A stretch of DNA of 64,000 nucleotides. It comes from Pseudomonas sp. NFIX28. Lineage in GTDB: Bacteria; Pseudomonadota; Gammaproteobacteria; Pseudomonadales; Pseudomonadaceae. Of this stretch, positions 48,881 to 59,338 are shown piece by piece (positions within the stretch are counted from its first letter, which is position 1; each line of letters starts with the position of its first letter). The stretch covers positions 120,869 to 184,868 of the forward strand of contig NZ_FNPW01000005.1 of NCBI RefSeq assembly GCF_900107395.1, written 5' to 3'. A program made the translations under genes and the position numbers. The notes under the pieces were generated by a model. The model did no database searches. It was not told where the DNA came from and saw only the letters and a program-made list of their open reading frames with translations.

Positions 48881-49114
48881 CAAGGAGTGAATGACACTTG
48901 TGTGTCTTGCCAGAGATAGGCACATATGCGCCTGCCGCAACGGCAAGGGGCGCAATTGTAGAGAAGGGGGAACAGCGGCGCAAGGCAATTGGTGATTATT
49001 TGAACAATTCAACGCAGGGCTTGCCGAAGCTGTCGGTAGAACCCGCCCACGATGGCGGCACCTCACCGGGGCCGCTGTCGCGAGCACGTTCGCACCTGCA
49101 TGAAAGTAAGAGAC

Positions 49115-49882
49115 TCAGGCCTTTTTGGCCGCGCCCTTGGCTTTGGCCGCGCGCTGGCGCGTGGCTTCGAACAGGCACACGCCGGTAGCCACGGAAACGT
49201 TGAGACTGCTGACGCTACCGGCCATCGGCAGGCGCACCAGGAAATCACAATGCTCGCGGGTGAGGCGACGCATGCCCTTGCCTTCAGCACCCATGATCAG
49301 GATGGTCGGCCCAGTCAGGTCCTGGTCATACAGTTCCTGCTCGGCTTCGCCAGCCGTGCCGACGACCCACAGGCCACGCTGCTGGAGCTTTTCCAGGGTG
49401 CGCGCCAGGTTGGTCACGGCCACCAGGGGGATGACTTCCGCGGCACCGCACGCCACTTTGCGCACGGTCGGGGTCAGGGTCGCCGATTTGTCTTTCGGCA
49501 CCAGCACCGCCAGCGCACCGGCCGCATCGGCGGTACGCAGGCAGGCGCCAAGGTTGTGCGGGTCGGTCACACCGTCCAGCACGAGGAGCAACGGCGCACC
49601 TTCGGTACGGTCGAGCAGCTCATCGAGCATCGCCTCGCCCCAGACCTGGCTCGGGCTCACTTCAGCCACGACGCCCTGGTGAACGCCTTCGACCCAGGCG
49701 TCCATTTCACGACGCTCGGCCTGACCGACCGCCACGCGATTCTGCCCGGCCAGGTCCACCAGCACCTGAACCCGCGGATCGCTGCGGCCTTCGGCCAGCC
49801 AGATCTGCTTGACGCGCTTGGGGTGGTGACGCAGCAATGCTTCCACAGCGTGCACGCCGTAGATTTTTTCCAACTGACTCAT
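49115..49882 (-). CDS. rlmB: 23S rRNA (guanosine-2251-2'-O)-methyltransferase RlmB
   Basis: A 255-residue SPOUT methyltransferase. The N-terminal substrate-binding domain (EKIYGVHAVEALLRHHPKRV) precedes the knotted SpoU domain (VTDPHNLGACLRTADAAGA; ILIMGAEGKGMRRLTREHCD; RLPMAGSVSSLNVSVATGVC). It 2'-O-methylates G2251 of 23S rRNA in the P loop. Its start overlaps the rnr stop (ATGA), as usual for this pair. Confidence 0.96.
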   Translation of the reverse strand: MSQLEKIYGVHAVEALLRHHPKRVKQIWLAEGRSDPRVQVLVDLAGQNRVAVGQAERREMDAWVEGVHQGVVAEVSPSQVWGEAMLDELLDRTEGAPLLLVLDGVTDPHNLGACLRTADAAGALAVLVPKDKSATLTPTVRKVACGAAEVIPLVAVTNLARTLEKLQQRGLWVVGTAGEAEQELYDQDLTGPTILIMGAEGKGMRRLTREHCDFLVRLPMAGSVSSLNVSVATGVCLFEATRQRAAKAKGAAKKA

Positions 49883-52485
49883 GACTTGGCCTTGGGTTTA
49901 CGCGCCCCGCCGCTTTTCGCCGCAGGACCTGCGCCCGCTTTTGGCGGACCTTTACGATGTTTGCTCGGTTTGCTGGACGCCGGCTTTCCGGACTTTCCCC
50001 CAGGCGCCGCTTTACCGCCGCTCTTGGCTTCGGCCAGCAACGCCTGTTTCATTTCACGACTCTTGCGCACTTCGGCGTTTTTCGCCGCCGCATCGCTGGA
50101 GCGATAAGCCTCGACCGGCTTTTCCTTGGCCGGGCCACGACGCCCAGCCTTGGCTGGAGCAGGCTCGGCAGCGGTCTTGGCCGGAGGCACGTCGGCAGCG
50201 CCGCGTTTTTTGCGACCGATCGGCGCGCTGATGGTTTTTTCCGCCATCTCGAAGTCGATCTTGCGCTCGTCCAGATCGACACGCATGACCCGCACTTCCA
50301 CGCTGTCACCCAGGCGGAAGCTGCGACCGGTACGCTCGCCGGCCAGGCGGTGATGCACAGGATCGAAGTGGTAGTAGTCGCCCGGCAGAGCCGTGACATG
50401 CACCAGACCTTCGACATAGATATCGGTCAACTCGACGAACAAGCCAAACCCGGTCACCGCGGTGATCACGCCCGGGAAAGACTCGCCGACGCGGTCTTTC
50501 ATGTATTCGCACTTGAGCCAGTTCACCACGTCGCGAGTCGCTTCGTCGGCACGCCGCTCGCTCATCGAGCACTGCTCGCCGAGTTGCTCGAGAATCGCCT
50601 CGTCGTAGGGATAGATGCGCGCCTTCGGAATGGTCATCGCACCGGCACGACGCACGTGAGGCGTGTTCTGCTTGGAGTGGATGACACTGCGAATCGCCCG
50701 GTGCGTCAGCAGGTCCGGGTAACGACGAATCGGCGAGGTGAAGTGGGTATAGGCTTCATAGTTCAGGCCGAAGTGGCCCTGGTTGTCAGCGCTGTACACC
50801 GCCTGGCTCAACGAGCGCAGCATCACGGTCTGGATCAGATGGAAATCCGGACGATCCTTGATGCTTTCCAGCAATGCCTGATAGTCCTTCGGCGTCGGGC
50901 CGTCCTTGCCTTTATGCAGGGACAGGCCGAGCTCGCCGAGGAAGGCTCGCAGCTTTTCCAGGCGCTCTGGCGGCGGACCGTCGTGAACACGATAAAGCGC
51001 GGGGATTTCGTGCTTCTTGAGAAATTCCGCGGTGGCCACGTTGGCCGCCAGCATGCACTCCTCGATCAGCTTGTGCGCGTCGTTGCGGGTAGTCGGACGA
51101 ATTTCGGCGATCTTGCGCTCGGAACCGAAGATGATCCGGGTTTCCTGGGTTTCGAAGTCGATGGCGCCACGGGTATGACGGGCACCGAGCAAAACCTTGT
51201 ACAGCGCGTACAACTGCTTGAGGTGCGGCACGACATCGGCGTACTCGCCGCGCAGCTGCTTGGCCTCGCTGGTTTTCGGTTGCTCGAGGATGGTGCTGAC
51301 CTTGTTGTAGGTCAGGCGCGCCTTGGAGTGGATCACCGCTTCGTAGAACTGGTAGTCGGTCATCTCGCCGGACTTGGAGATGGTCATCTCGCACACCATG
51401 GCCAGACGATCGACTTTCGGGTTCAGCGAGCACAGGCCGTTGGACAGTTGCTCCGGCAACATCGGCACCACGCGCTCGGGGAAGTACACCGAGTTGCCAC
51501 GCACCTGCGCCTCGTTATCCAGCGCCGAACCAATCTTCACGTAACTGGAAACGTCGGCAATCGCCACGTACAGCTTCCAGCCGCCGCCAAACAGGCGCAG
51601 CTTGCCAGGCTTGGCTTCGCAATAGACCGCATCGTCGAAGTCACGAGCGTCTTCGCCGTCGATGGTCACGAACGGCAAGTCGCGCAAATCGATGCGCTTC
51701 TCTTTGTCCTTCTCTTCGACTTCCGGCTTGAGCTTGCCAGCTTCCTTAAGCACCGCTTCCGGCCAGACATGAGGAATATCGTAGGTGCGCAAGGCAACAT
51801 CGATTTCCATGCCTGGGGCCATGTAGTTGCCCACGACCTCGACCACGTCGCCTTGCGGCTGGAAGCGCGGCGTCGGCCAGTGGGTGATTTTCACTTCGAC
51901 AAACTGGCCAATCTTGGCGCCGGCATTGCGCCCCGGGGTTACCAGCACTTCTTGCTGGATCTTCGGATTGTCTGCCACTACAAAACCGATGCCGCCTTCT
52001 TCGAAGTAACGGCCGACGATGCTCTCATGAGCACGGGACACCACTTCGACGATCATGCCTTCACGGCGACCGCGGCGATCCAGCCCCGAAACCCGGGCCA
52101 GTGCACGGTCACCGTCGAACACCAGACGCATCTGCGCCGGGCTCATGAACAGGTCGTCGCTGCCGTCATCGGGAACCAGGAAGCCGAAGCCGTCACGATG
52201 CCCGCTGATGCGGCCGAGGATCAGGTCGAGCTTGTCCACCGGCGCATAAGTGCCGCGACGGGTATAAATCAGTTGAGCATCGCGCTCCATGGCGCGCAGG
52301 CGGCGACGCAGCGCTTCTATCTGGTCTTCGGTGGTCAGACCGAACTCTTCGACCAACTGCTCGCGGTTAGCAGGCGAACCCCGATCAGCAAGGTGCTGAA
52401 GGATCAGTTCGCGGCTAGGGATAGGGTTTTCATATTTTTCCGCTTCACGAGCGGCCTCGGGATCGAGGGACTGCCAATCGGCCAT
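49879..52485 (-). CDS. rnr: ribonuclease R
   Basis: An 868-residue RNase II-family 3'-5' exoribonuclease. The domains run in order: an N-terminal helix-turn-helix (about 25-85), two cold-shock domains, the RNB catalytic domain (VTIDGEDARDFDDAVYCEA with the metal-binding Asp residues), an S1 domain (PGVITAVTGFGLFVELTDIY) and a long basic Lys/Ala/Pro-rich tail from about residue 760. It degrades structured RNA and defective tRNA and rRNA. The tail is typical of Pseudomonas RNase R. Confidence 0.97.
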   Translation of the reverse strand: MADWQSLDPEAAREAEKYENPIPSRELILQHLADRGSPANREQLVEEFGLTTEDQIEALRRRLRAMERDAQLIYTRRGTYAPVDKLDLILGRISGHRDGFGFLVPDDGSDDLFMSPAQMRLVFDGDRALARVSGLDRRGRREGMIVEVVSRAHESIVGRYFEEGGIGFVVADNPKIQQEVLVTPGRNAGAKIGQFVEVKITHWPTPRFQPQGDVVEVVGNYMAPGMEIDVALRTYDIPHVWPEAVLKEAGKLKPEVEEKDKEKRIDLRDLPFVTIDGEDARDFDDAVYCEAKPGKLRLFGGGWKLYVAIADVSSYVKIGSALDNEAQVRGNSVYFPERVVPMLPEQLSNGLCSLNPKVDRLAMVCEMTISKSGEMTDYQFYEAVIHSKARLTYNKVSTILEQPKTSEAKQLRGEYADVVPHLKQLYALYKVLLGARHTRGAIDFETQETRIIFGSERKIAEIRPTTRNDAHKLIEECMLAANVATAEFLKKHEIPALYRVHDGPPPERLEKLRAFLGELGLSLHKGKDGPTPKDYQALLESIKDRPDFHLIQTVMLRSLSQAVYSADNQGHFGLNYEAYTHFTSPIRRYPDLLTHRAIRSVIHSKQNTPHVRRAGAMTIPKARIYPYDEAILEQLGEQCSMSERRADEATRDVVNWLKCEYMKDRVGESFPGVITAVTGFGLFVELTDIYVEGLVHVTALPGDYYHFDPVHHRLAGERTGRSFRLGDSVEVRVMRVDLDERKIDFEMAEKTISAPIGRKKRGAADVPPAKTAAEPAPAKAGRRGPAKEKPVEAYRSSDAAAKNAEVRKSREMKQALLAEAKSGGKAAPGGKSGKPASSKPSKHRKGPPKAGAGPAAKSGGARKPKAKS

Positions 52486-52646
52486 TAGATAAATTTCACC
52501 TTGTCTATATGCGGGTTAGTTTGGCATACGCGTATTGAAACGGGAAATTTCAGGCTAAGTCAGGCTCTGAAAAGTCCTTTAGTCGCCTCAGAATCAGCCA
52601 GCAAAAGCCGCTGGCGCATTTTTTTCAATATTTTCAAGAACAGGGG

Positions 52647-52675
52647 TTTACAGCTCAAAAAGTGGTCCGTATAGT
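52647..52675 (+). promoter_or_regulatory. sigma-70 promoter of the first tRNA-Leu
   Basis: TTTACA at 52647-52652 and TATAGT at 52670-52675 are separated by exactly 17 bp and followed by a GC-rich discriminator (GCGCGCC), as expected for a stringently controlled stable-RNA gene. Confidence 0.85.
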
Positions 52676-52709
52676 GCGCGCCATCGACGACGGAGACGCT
52701 GTCGATACT

Positions 52710-52796
52710 GCCCAGATGGTGAAATTGGTAGACACGCCAGCTTCAGGTGCTGGTGGCCGCAAGGCCGTGGAAGTTCGAGTCTTCTTCTGGGCACCA
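52710..52796 (+). tRNA. tRNA-Leu (anticodon CAG)
   Basis: An 87-nt class II tRNA with encoded CCA. The acceptor stem is GCCCAGA paired with TCTGGGC, the anticodon loop is TTCAGGT inside a CCAGC/GCTGG stem, the variable arm is long and leucine-like, and the T arm reads GTTCGAGTC. It decodes CUG. A second, sequence-identical copy follows at 52969. Confidence 0.97.
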
Positions 52797-52835
52797 ATTC
52801 AGAGCTGCAGATCATTTGAATCTTCAGACTCCCTC

Positions 52836-52861
52836 AAAAAACCCGCGAAAGCGGGTTTTTT
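52836..52861 (+). terminator. terminator after the first tRNA-Leu
   Basis: AACCCGC-GAAA-GCGGGTT with a flanking T-tract (TTTTTT), about 40 bp after the CCA end. Confidence 0.95.
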
Positions 52862-52905
52862 GCATTCTAAGTGTTTGATTTATTGAGTCTAAGTCAAAAC
52901 AGGGC

Positions 52906-52934
52906 TTTACAGATCCGAAGGTGCTCCGTATAGT
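52906..52934 (+). promoter_or_regulatory. sigma-70 promoter of the second tRNA-Leu
   Basis: TTTACA at 52906-52911 and TATAGT at 52929-52934 with a 17-bp spacer whose CTCCG end matches the first unit (GTCCG). The whole promoter-tRNA-terminator unit is duplicated. Confidence 0.85.
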
Positions 52935-52968
52935 TCGCCCCATCAACAGCGGCAACGTTGCTGATACT

Positions 52969-53055
52969 GCCCAGATGGTGAAATTGGTAGACACGCCAGC
53001 TTCAGGTGCTGGTGGCCGCAAGGCCGTGGAAGTTCGAGTCTTCTTCTGGGCACCA
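52969..53055 (+). tRNA. tRNA-Leu (anticodon CAG), second copy
   Basis: An 87-nt tRNA identical in every base to the copy at 52710, with its own promoter and terminator. The flanks have diverged apart from those elements. Confidence 0.97.
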
Positions 53056-53062
53056 CATTCAA

Positions 53063-53085
53063 GTTTCACAGCATAGCTGTGAAAC
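53063..53085 (+). repeat. perfect palindrome after the second tRNA-Leu
   Basis: GTTTCACAG and CTGTGAAAC pair perfectly around CATAG, eight bases after the CCA end and before the terminator. It may mark a processing site. Confidence 0.6.
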
Positions 53086-53089
53086 ATCA

Positions 53090-53115
53090 CAAAAACCCGC
53101 GAAAGCGGGTTTTTG
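53090..53115 (+). terminator. terminator after the second tRNA-Leu
   Basis: AACCCGC-GAAA-GCGGGTTTTT, the same stem-loop as after the first copy. Confidence 0.93.
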
Positions 53116-53257
53116 CGTTTCTGATCCAGAACAATTATCTCCCCCACCAAACCACCCCTCCTCCTTGGCGATCCAGCCTTGTCAAGCCGCACATGAGAAA
53201 CAATATCGTTTATGATTGTTACAAGTTTTTGCGGCACCACAGTGAGGAAACCTGCGA

Positions 53258-54283
53258 ATGATGTTTAGAAACACCGCCCTTCCAACATCCCTTCTGCGTG
53301 GCTTGACCATCACTTTGCTGGGCCTGGCCCTGGCATCTCCACTCACTCAAGCAGCCGACCCGGTTTCCCTGACTCTCTACAACGGCCAACACAAGGAAGT
53401 CGGTGACGCTATCGCCAAGGCTTTCGAAGCCAAGACCGGCATTCACGTCAATGTGCGCAAAGGCAGCAGCAACCAGCTCGCCAGCCAAGTCGTGGAAGAG
53501 GGCGAGCGCTCCCCCGCCGACGTGATCTACACCGAAGAATCGCCGCCACTGAACAAACTTGGCGAGCAAGGCCTGCTGGCCAAAACCGACGCAGCGACCC
53601 TTGAAGCCCTGCCCAAGGCTTACGTCGCCAGCAATGACACCTGGATCGGTATCACCGCCCGCGTTCGCGTGGTGGCCTTCAACCCGAAGCTGATCGATGA
53701 AAAAGACCTGCCAACATCGGTGATGGAATTTTCCCAGCCACAATGGCAAGGCAAAGTGGGCTTCGTCCCCACCAGCGGCGCATTCCAGGAACAGGCCGTG
53801 GCGATCATCAAGCTGCACGGGATGGACGCCGCCGAAGAATGGCTGACTGGCCTGCGCGCCTTTGGCAAGACGTATAGCAACAACATGGTGGCGTTGAAGG
53901 CCGTGGAAAATGGCGAAATCGCCACCGTGCTGGTGAACAATTACTACTGGTTCGCCCTGCAACGCGAGAAAGGCCAACTGGATTCGAAGCTGCACTATTT
54001 CACTGGCGGCGATGCTGGCGGGCTGATCACCGTATCCAGCGCCGCAGTGCTCAAATCCAGCAAGCACCCCAAAGAAGCCCAGCAATTCCTCGCCTATATG
54101 GCCAGCGAAGAAGGTCAGCGGGTGATCACCCAGACCACCGCCGAGTACCCGCTGCGCAAGGGCCTGGAGTCAGATCGCGGCCTCAAGCCATTCAATGAGT
54201 TGGAAGCGCCGAAAGTCACTCCGGCCGATCTTGGCAACGCTGAAGAAGCCTTGGAGCTGGAACGCGAAGTCGGCCTGAACTGA
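53258..54283 (+). CDS. iron(III)-type ABC transporter, periplasmic binding protein
   Basis: A 341-residue FbpA/SfuA-like binding protein with a signal peptide (residues 1-33, LASPLTQAADP). The mature start SLTLYNGQHKEVGDAIAKAF and the VNNYYWF motif, carrying the paired Tyr residues that bind ferric iron, support an iron ligand. It corresponds to the PA5217-type system, which I remember elsewhere in P. aeruginosa, so it has been placed here in this lineage. A second in-frame ATG follows directly. The permease gene overlaps the stop by one base. Confidence 0.88.
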   Translation: MMFRNTALPTSLLRGLTITLLGLALASPLTQAADPVSLTLYNGQHKEVGDAIAKAFEAKTGIHVNVRKGSSNQLASQVVEEGERSPADVIYTEESPPLNKLGEQGLLAKTDAATLEALPKAYVASNDTWIGITARVRVVAFNPKLIDEKDLPTSVMEFSQPQWQGKVGFVPTSGAFQEQAVAIIKLHGMDAAEEWLTGLRAFGKTYSNNMVALKAVENGEIATVLVNNYYWFALQREKGQLDSKLHYFTGGDAGGLITVSSAAVLKSSKHPKEAQQFLAYMASEEGQRVITQTTAEYPLRKGLESDRGLKPFNELEAPKVTPADLGNAEEALELEREVGLN

Positions 54284-55848
54284 TGAGCGCATCGTTGCCT
54301 GCCCCTGCCTCGCGTACAAACTACATACCGAGGCGCAAGGGACCATCGATCTGGCTGTTGTTGCCGGTTCTGCTGCTGGTCGGCCTCAGCCTGTTGCCAT
54401 TGCTCTACGTCGGACTCAAGGCCTGGCAGGCCGGCTGGGCCGAAGCCCTGCATCTGCTGTGGCGACCCTACGTATTCGGCCTGCTGCGCAATACCCTGCT
54501 GCTACTGATCGGCGTAACCATTACCTGCGCCATAGTCGGGCTGTCCCTGGCCTGGCTGCTGGAACGCAGCGATTTGGCGGGGCGGCGCCTGTGGGGCGTG
54601 ATTTTGTGCCTGCCCTTCGCCGTACCCGCCTTTGTCAGCAGCTTTACCTGGGTGTCCCTCAGCGCCAGCTTCGAAGGCCTGGGTGGAGCCATCCTAGTGA
54701 TGAGCCTGTCCAAGTACCCGCTGGTGTTCCTGCCTGTCGCGGCCACCCTGCGCAATCTCGATCCGTCCCTGGAGGAGTCGGCCCGCACCCTCGGGCAAAA
54801 TCGCTGGGGCGTGTTCTTCAGGATCACCCTGCCCTTGCTTTGGCCGTCATTGCTGGCCGGTTCGCTGCTGATCGCCCTGCACATGCTTGTGGAGTTCGGC
54901 GCACTGTCGATCATTGGCCTGCAAACCTTTACCACCGCGATTTATCAACAATTCGAACTGGAATTCAGCAACGCCAACGCGGCGATGCTTTCCGCCGTGT
55001 TGCTGGCGCTGTGCATGGCTCTGCTGTGGCTGGAGTTGCGGGTTCGCGGTAAAGGCCGCCATGTACGAACCGGCCAGGGCGCGGCGCGACATGCCGAGCA
55101 AGTGCGCCTCGGCAAGTGGGCGATTGGCGGGCAACTGTACTGCGCGCTGCTGACCCTGATCGGCAGCGGTATTCCGCTGGGCATGCTGGCGTATTGGCTG
55201 GCCGTCGGTTCATCAGCCGCTTTCCCGGTGGCGGCCATCGGCGAAGCCTTGCTGTCTTCCCTCGCGCTGTCGCTGGGCGGCGCGGCGCTGTGCCTGGTGC
55301 TAGCGGTACCGGTCGGGTTGCTGGTGGTACGCCACAAGGGTCGCCTGGCGCTCTGGGCCGAGCGTCTGCCCTACCTGCTGCATGCTCTGCCAGGCCTGGT
55401 GATCGCCCTGACACTGGTGTTCTTTGCCTTGCACTATGTACCGGCGCTGTATCAAACCTCGACCCTGCTGCTGATCGCCTATGCCCTGCTGTTCCTGCCC
55501 CTGGCGCAGGCGCCGATCCGCACTGCCCTGAACAAGGCGGCACCGCAACTCGAAGAAGCCGCCCGCACCCTGGGCGCCTCCTCATTTACGGCCTTCTGCC
55601 GCGTGACCCTGCCAATCATTTTCCCGGCATTGGGTGCCGCCTTTGCCCTGGTATTCCTGGATGCCATGAAGGAACTGACGGCTACCCTGCTGCTCAGCCC
55701 AACCGGACTGAATACACTGGCAACGGAAGTCTGGGCGCACACGGCGAATGTGGAATTTGCTGCCGCAGCGCCTTATGCGGCGCTGCTGATCCTGGTGTCG
55801 GGATTACCGGTCTATCTGCTGACGACACGAATGTATCTGAGCCGCTGA
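54283..55848 (+). CDS. iron(III)-type ABC transporter, permease
   Basis: A 521-residue FbpB/SfuB-like permease made of two homologous halves, each with about six helices and an EAA loop (EESARTLGQNRWGVFFRITL and EEAARTLGASSFTAFCRVTL). Fusion of the two permease halves is normal for this family. It overlaps the binding-protein gene (TGATG), so translation is coupled. No ATPase gene follows, so an ATPase must be supplied from elsewhere. Confidence 0.92.
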   Translation: MSASLPAPASRTNYIPRRKGPSIWLLLPVLLLVGLSLLPLLYVGLKAWQAGWAEALHLLWRPYVFGLLRNTLLLLIGVTITCAIVGLSLAWLLERSDLAGRRLWGVILCLPFAVPAFVSSFTWVSLSASFEGLGGAILVMSLSKYPLVFLPVAATLRNLDPSLEESARTLGQNRWGVFFRITLPLLWPSLLAGSLLIALHMLVEFGALSIIGLQTFTTAIYQQFELEFSNANAAMLSAVLLALCMALLWLELRVRGKGRHVRTGQGAARHAEQVRLGKWAIGGQLYCALLTLIGSGIPLGMLAYWLAVGSSAAFPVAAIGEALLSSLALSLGGAALCLVLAVPVGLLVVRHKGRLALWAERLPYLLHALPGLVIALTLVFFALHYVPALYQTSTLLLIAYALLFLPLAQAPIRTALNKAAPQLEEAARTLGASSFTAFCRVTLPIIFPALGAAFALVFLDAMKELTATLLLSPTGLNTLATEVWAHTANVEFAAAAPYAALLILVSGLPVYLLTTRMYLSR

Positions 55849-55853
55849 GCCCG

Positions 55854-55887
55854 CTCCTGCAGAAAGCGCAAAGGCCCTCTGCAGGAG
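55854..55887. repeat. CTCCTGCAGA inverted repeat
   Basis: CTCCTGCAGA and TCTGCAGGAG pair perfectly over ten bases just after the permease gene. It resembles a shortened REP arm and may end the transcript, although no T-tract follows. Confidence 0.7.
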
Positions 55888-55918
55888 CCTGCAACCCGCA
55901 TTCAACCCTCGCGAAAAC

Positions 55919-57853
55919 TCAAGCCCGGAACTGCCCCAGGCTGGCCTTCAACTGTGCCGCCAAGCTATCCAGCACCTTGCCGCTGGCCGTGGTTTCCACC
56001 ACCGCCTGCGCCGCACGTTCGGCCTGGGCATGAATGGTTTCGACCCGGCCGCGCACCGCTTGCGCACCCTGGGCCTGATGAGCAGCCGCCTGGGTCGCCA
56101 GGCCGATCGCTGCATGCACCTGTTCCACCGACGATTGCACCGACTGCTGCAATCGCGCACTGTCGCGCAATACCAGTAACCCTTCATTGGCCTGCCTTCC
56201 AGCCTGGCCGATCGCCGCGACCGCCTCGCGCGCGCCCTGCTGCAGAGCGCCAATGTGCGCCTGGATATCCCCGGTGGAGCTTTGCGTCTTGCTCGCCAAT
56301 GCCCTCACCTCGTCGGCCACCACCGCAAAGCCGCGCCCGGTCTCCCCGGCCCGTGCCGCTTCGATGGCCGCATTCAAGGCCAGTAGATTGGTCTGTTCGG
56401 CAATCCCATGAATCACCGTCAACACCACCTCGATCTGTTCACTCTGCTGCGCCAGACGCTCGATGACCTTGGCCCCCGTGTCGACCTGCCCCGCCAGGGC
56501 CTCGATCAGGCTGCCCACCTGGGCCGAAGTCCGGGTGTTTTCGTCGGTCGCCTGACGGATCTCCACCACCTGCTGCAAGGCCGCCTGCATTGCCTGGCTC
56601 TCCGCCTGCGCCTCATCGGCCATCTGCGACAGCGCCCGCAAACTCTCCGCCACCTCGTCGCGCTGAGCCTCGGCCGCAGCGTCCGCGCCGGCGTTACGCA
56701 GGCTCATCGCGCCGATTTCGACACCAGTACGCTGCGCCACATCGCCCGCTTCGCGCACGATCGGCTGCAACTTGTCGACAAAGCGGTTGACCGCCGACGC
56801 CATGTCGCCAATCTCGTCATTGCTGTTGAGCTGGACCCGCTTGGTCAAATCGCCCTCGCCGGCCGCCAGGTCGTTCAGTGCCGCAATCAGCAGATGCAGC
56901 TTGCTGACCACCCGCCGCCCCAGTACCACCGCCAGCAACAGCAAGACCCCGCCGCCGACCAGCGCCAGGCCCACGCCAATGCGCCAGCGCAGGGTGGCCG
57001 CCGCGTCCTGAACAGTGGCAGCAGTGTTGGCCTGCATGTCCGAAGCACTGGCTTGCGCCGATTGCAGGCGCGCGCGCATGGCCGCCGAGCTGTCTGCCGA
57101 AGCGCCCTTGAGGCTATCGCCGACCAACTGATCGCTGCTGGCGATCAAGGCGGCGAAGCGCTTGTCCAGAGCCACCACATCGGCCTCGACCGACGCCGTG
57201 GAAACGCCCATCAACACCTTGCCGATTTCCACGCCATTAGGGCTGATGGAGGCCTCCAGGTAATACACCGAGGGATCGTTCTTGGCCGCATCCAGCACCT
57301 TGTCCAGCGCGCGGTCGCCCTGGCCCTTTTCCAGCAGCGCCTTGTTGATCGGATTCTCCCGATTCAGGTAACGGGTCAAGTGCTCGCCATTGGCGTCGTC
57401 ATACACCACGAACAGCACATTGGGATTGCGCTGGGCGCGCCGGGCGAATTCGGAAAGGGTCGGAACGTCGCTGTCCCACATGGCCCGCGGCGCCACCGAT
57501 GCAAGCAGCTGGGCCATATCGTTGGCCGAATCCTTGAGATCCTTCTCCAGCGTCATCCGCAATTGCGCCTGCTCTTCTTCAAGACGCGAGGACAGCCCCG
57601 CGGTCAAGCGCTGCCGGGTGCTGCTGGAAAGGCTTTCCAGGCTGGACGTGACTTCGCGAGCCGCTTGCTCCAACTCGCCGGACAGCTTCTGGCTATCAAC
57701 GCCCAGGCGAGCGGCCAGGTCAGCCTCCAGCGCCGTCACCGTGCTCCGGGTCAGGGCAACGGCAACCAGTACCTGCACCAAAAGGGCGATACCAAGGGTA
57801 ACGAACACAGGCCGCAACAAACGGCTTTGTAACAGTGAGAGAACAGCCGACAC
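55919..57853 (-). CDS. methyl-accepting chemotaxis protein
   Basis: A 644-residue chemoreceptor. TM1 covers residues about 14-34, a periplasmic sensor of roughly 240 residues follows (CACHE-like, [20 protein letters not shown]), TM2 lies at about 290-310, then a HAMP domain and the signalling domain. The signalling tip [20 protein letters not shown] is present. There is no C-terminal CheR-binding pentapeptide; the chain ends in [10 protein letters not shown]. The ligand is unknown. It lies between the iron transporter and purA. Confidence 0.92.
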   Translation of the reverse strand: MSAVLSLLQSRLLRPVFVTLGIALLVQVLVAVALTRSTVTALEADLAARLGVDSQKLSGELEQAAREVTSSLESLSSSTRQRLTAGLSSRLEEEQAQLRMTLEKDLKDSANDMAQLLASVAPRAMWDSDVPTLSEFARRAQRNPNVLFVVYDDANGEHLTRYLNRENPINKALLEKGQGDRALDKVLDAAKNDPSVYYLEASISPNGVEIGKVLMGVSTASVEADVVALDKRFAALIASSDQLVGDSLKGASADSSAAMRARLQSAQASASDMQANTAATVQDAAATLRWRIGVGLALVGGGVLLLLAVVLGRRVVSKLHLLIAALNDLAAGEGDLTKRVQLNSNDEIGDMASAVNRFVDKLQPIVREAGDVAQRTGVEIGAMSLRNAGADAAAEAQRDEVAESLRALSQMADEAQAESQAMQAALQQVVEIRQATDENTRTSAQVGSLIEALAGQVDTGAKVIERLAQQSEQIEVVLTVIHGIAEQTNLLALNAAIEAARAGETGRGFAVVADEVRALASKTQSSTGDIQAHIGALQQGAREAVAAIGQAGRQANEGLLVLRDSARLQQSVQSSVEQVHAAIGLATQAAAHQAQGAQAVRGRVETIHAQAERAAQAVVETTASGKVLDSLAAQLKASLGQFRA

Positions 57854-57946
57854 AGGAAATCCCTCTACTTGGACGCCATTAAAGTGATGGCACTCTGAAA
57901 GGGGAAATCACAGCAAGGGTCGTGCCGCCTGGCAGGCAGAAACGAC

Positions 57947-57977
57947 AAAGGCCCCTCGAGAGGGGCCTTTGTTTTTT
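57947..57977. terminator. terminator after purA
   Basis: AAAGGCCCCTCGAGAGGGGCCTTT forms a perfect 10-12-bp stem 15 bp after the purA stop. T-rich sequence on both sides allows it to end purA transcripts. Confidence 0.88.
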
Positions 57978-57991
57978 ACATCAACGACTTA

Positions 57992-59338
<1,347 letters not shown>

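Noticed and set aside
53200..53219. Fur box in front of the iron-type transporter
   Set aside because: Only the outer ACAAT/ATTGT arms are symmetric. The match to the GATAATGATAATCATTATC-type consensus is too weak to annotate.
52690..55850. Genomic island or prophage integrated at tRNA-Leu
   Set aside because: No integrase, no phage genes and no partial tRNA direct repeat at a far end. The second tRNA copy is complete with its own promoter.
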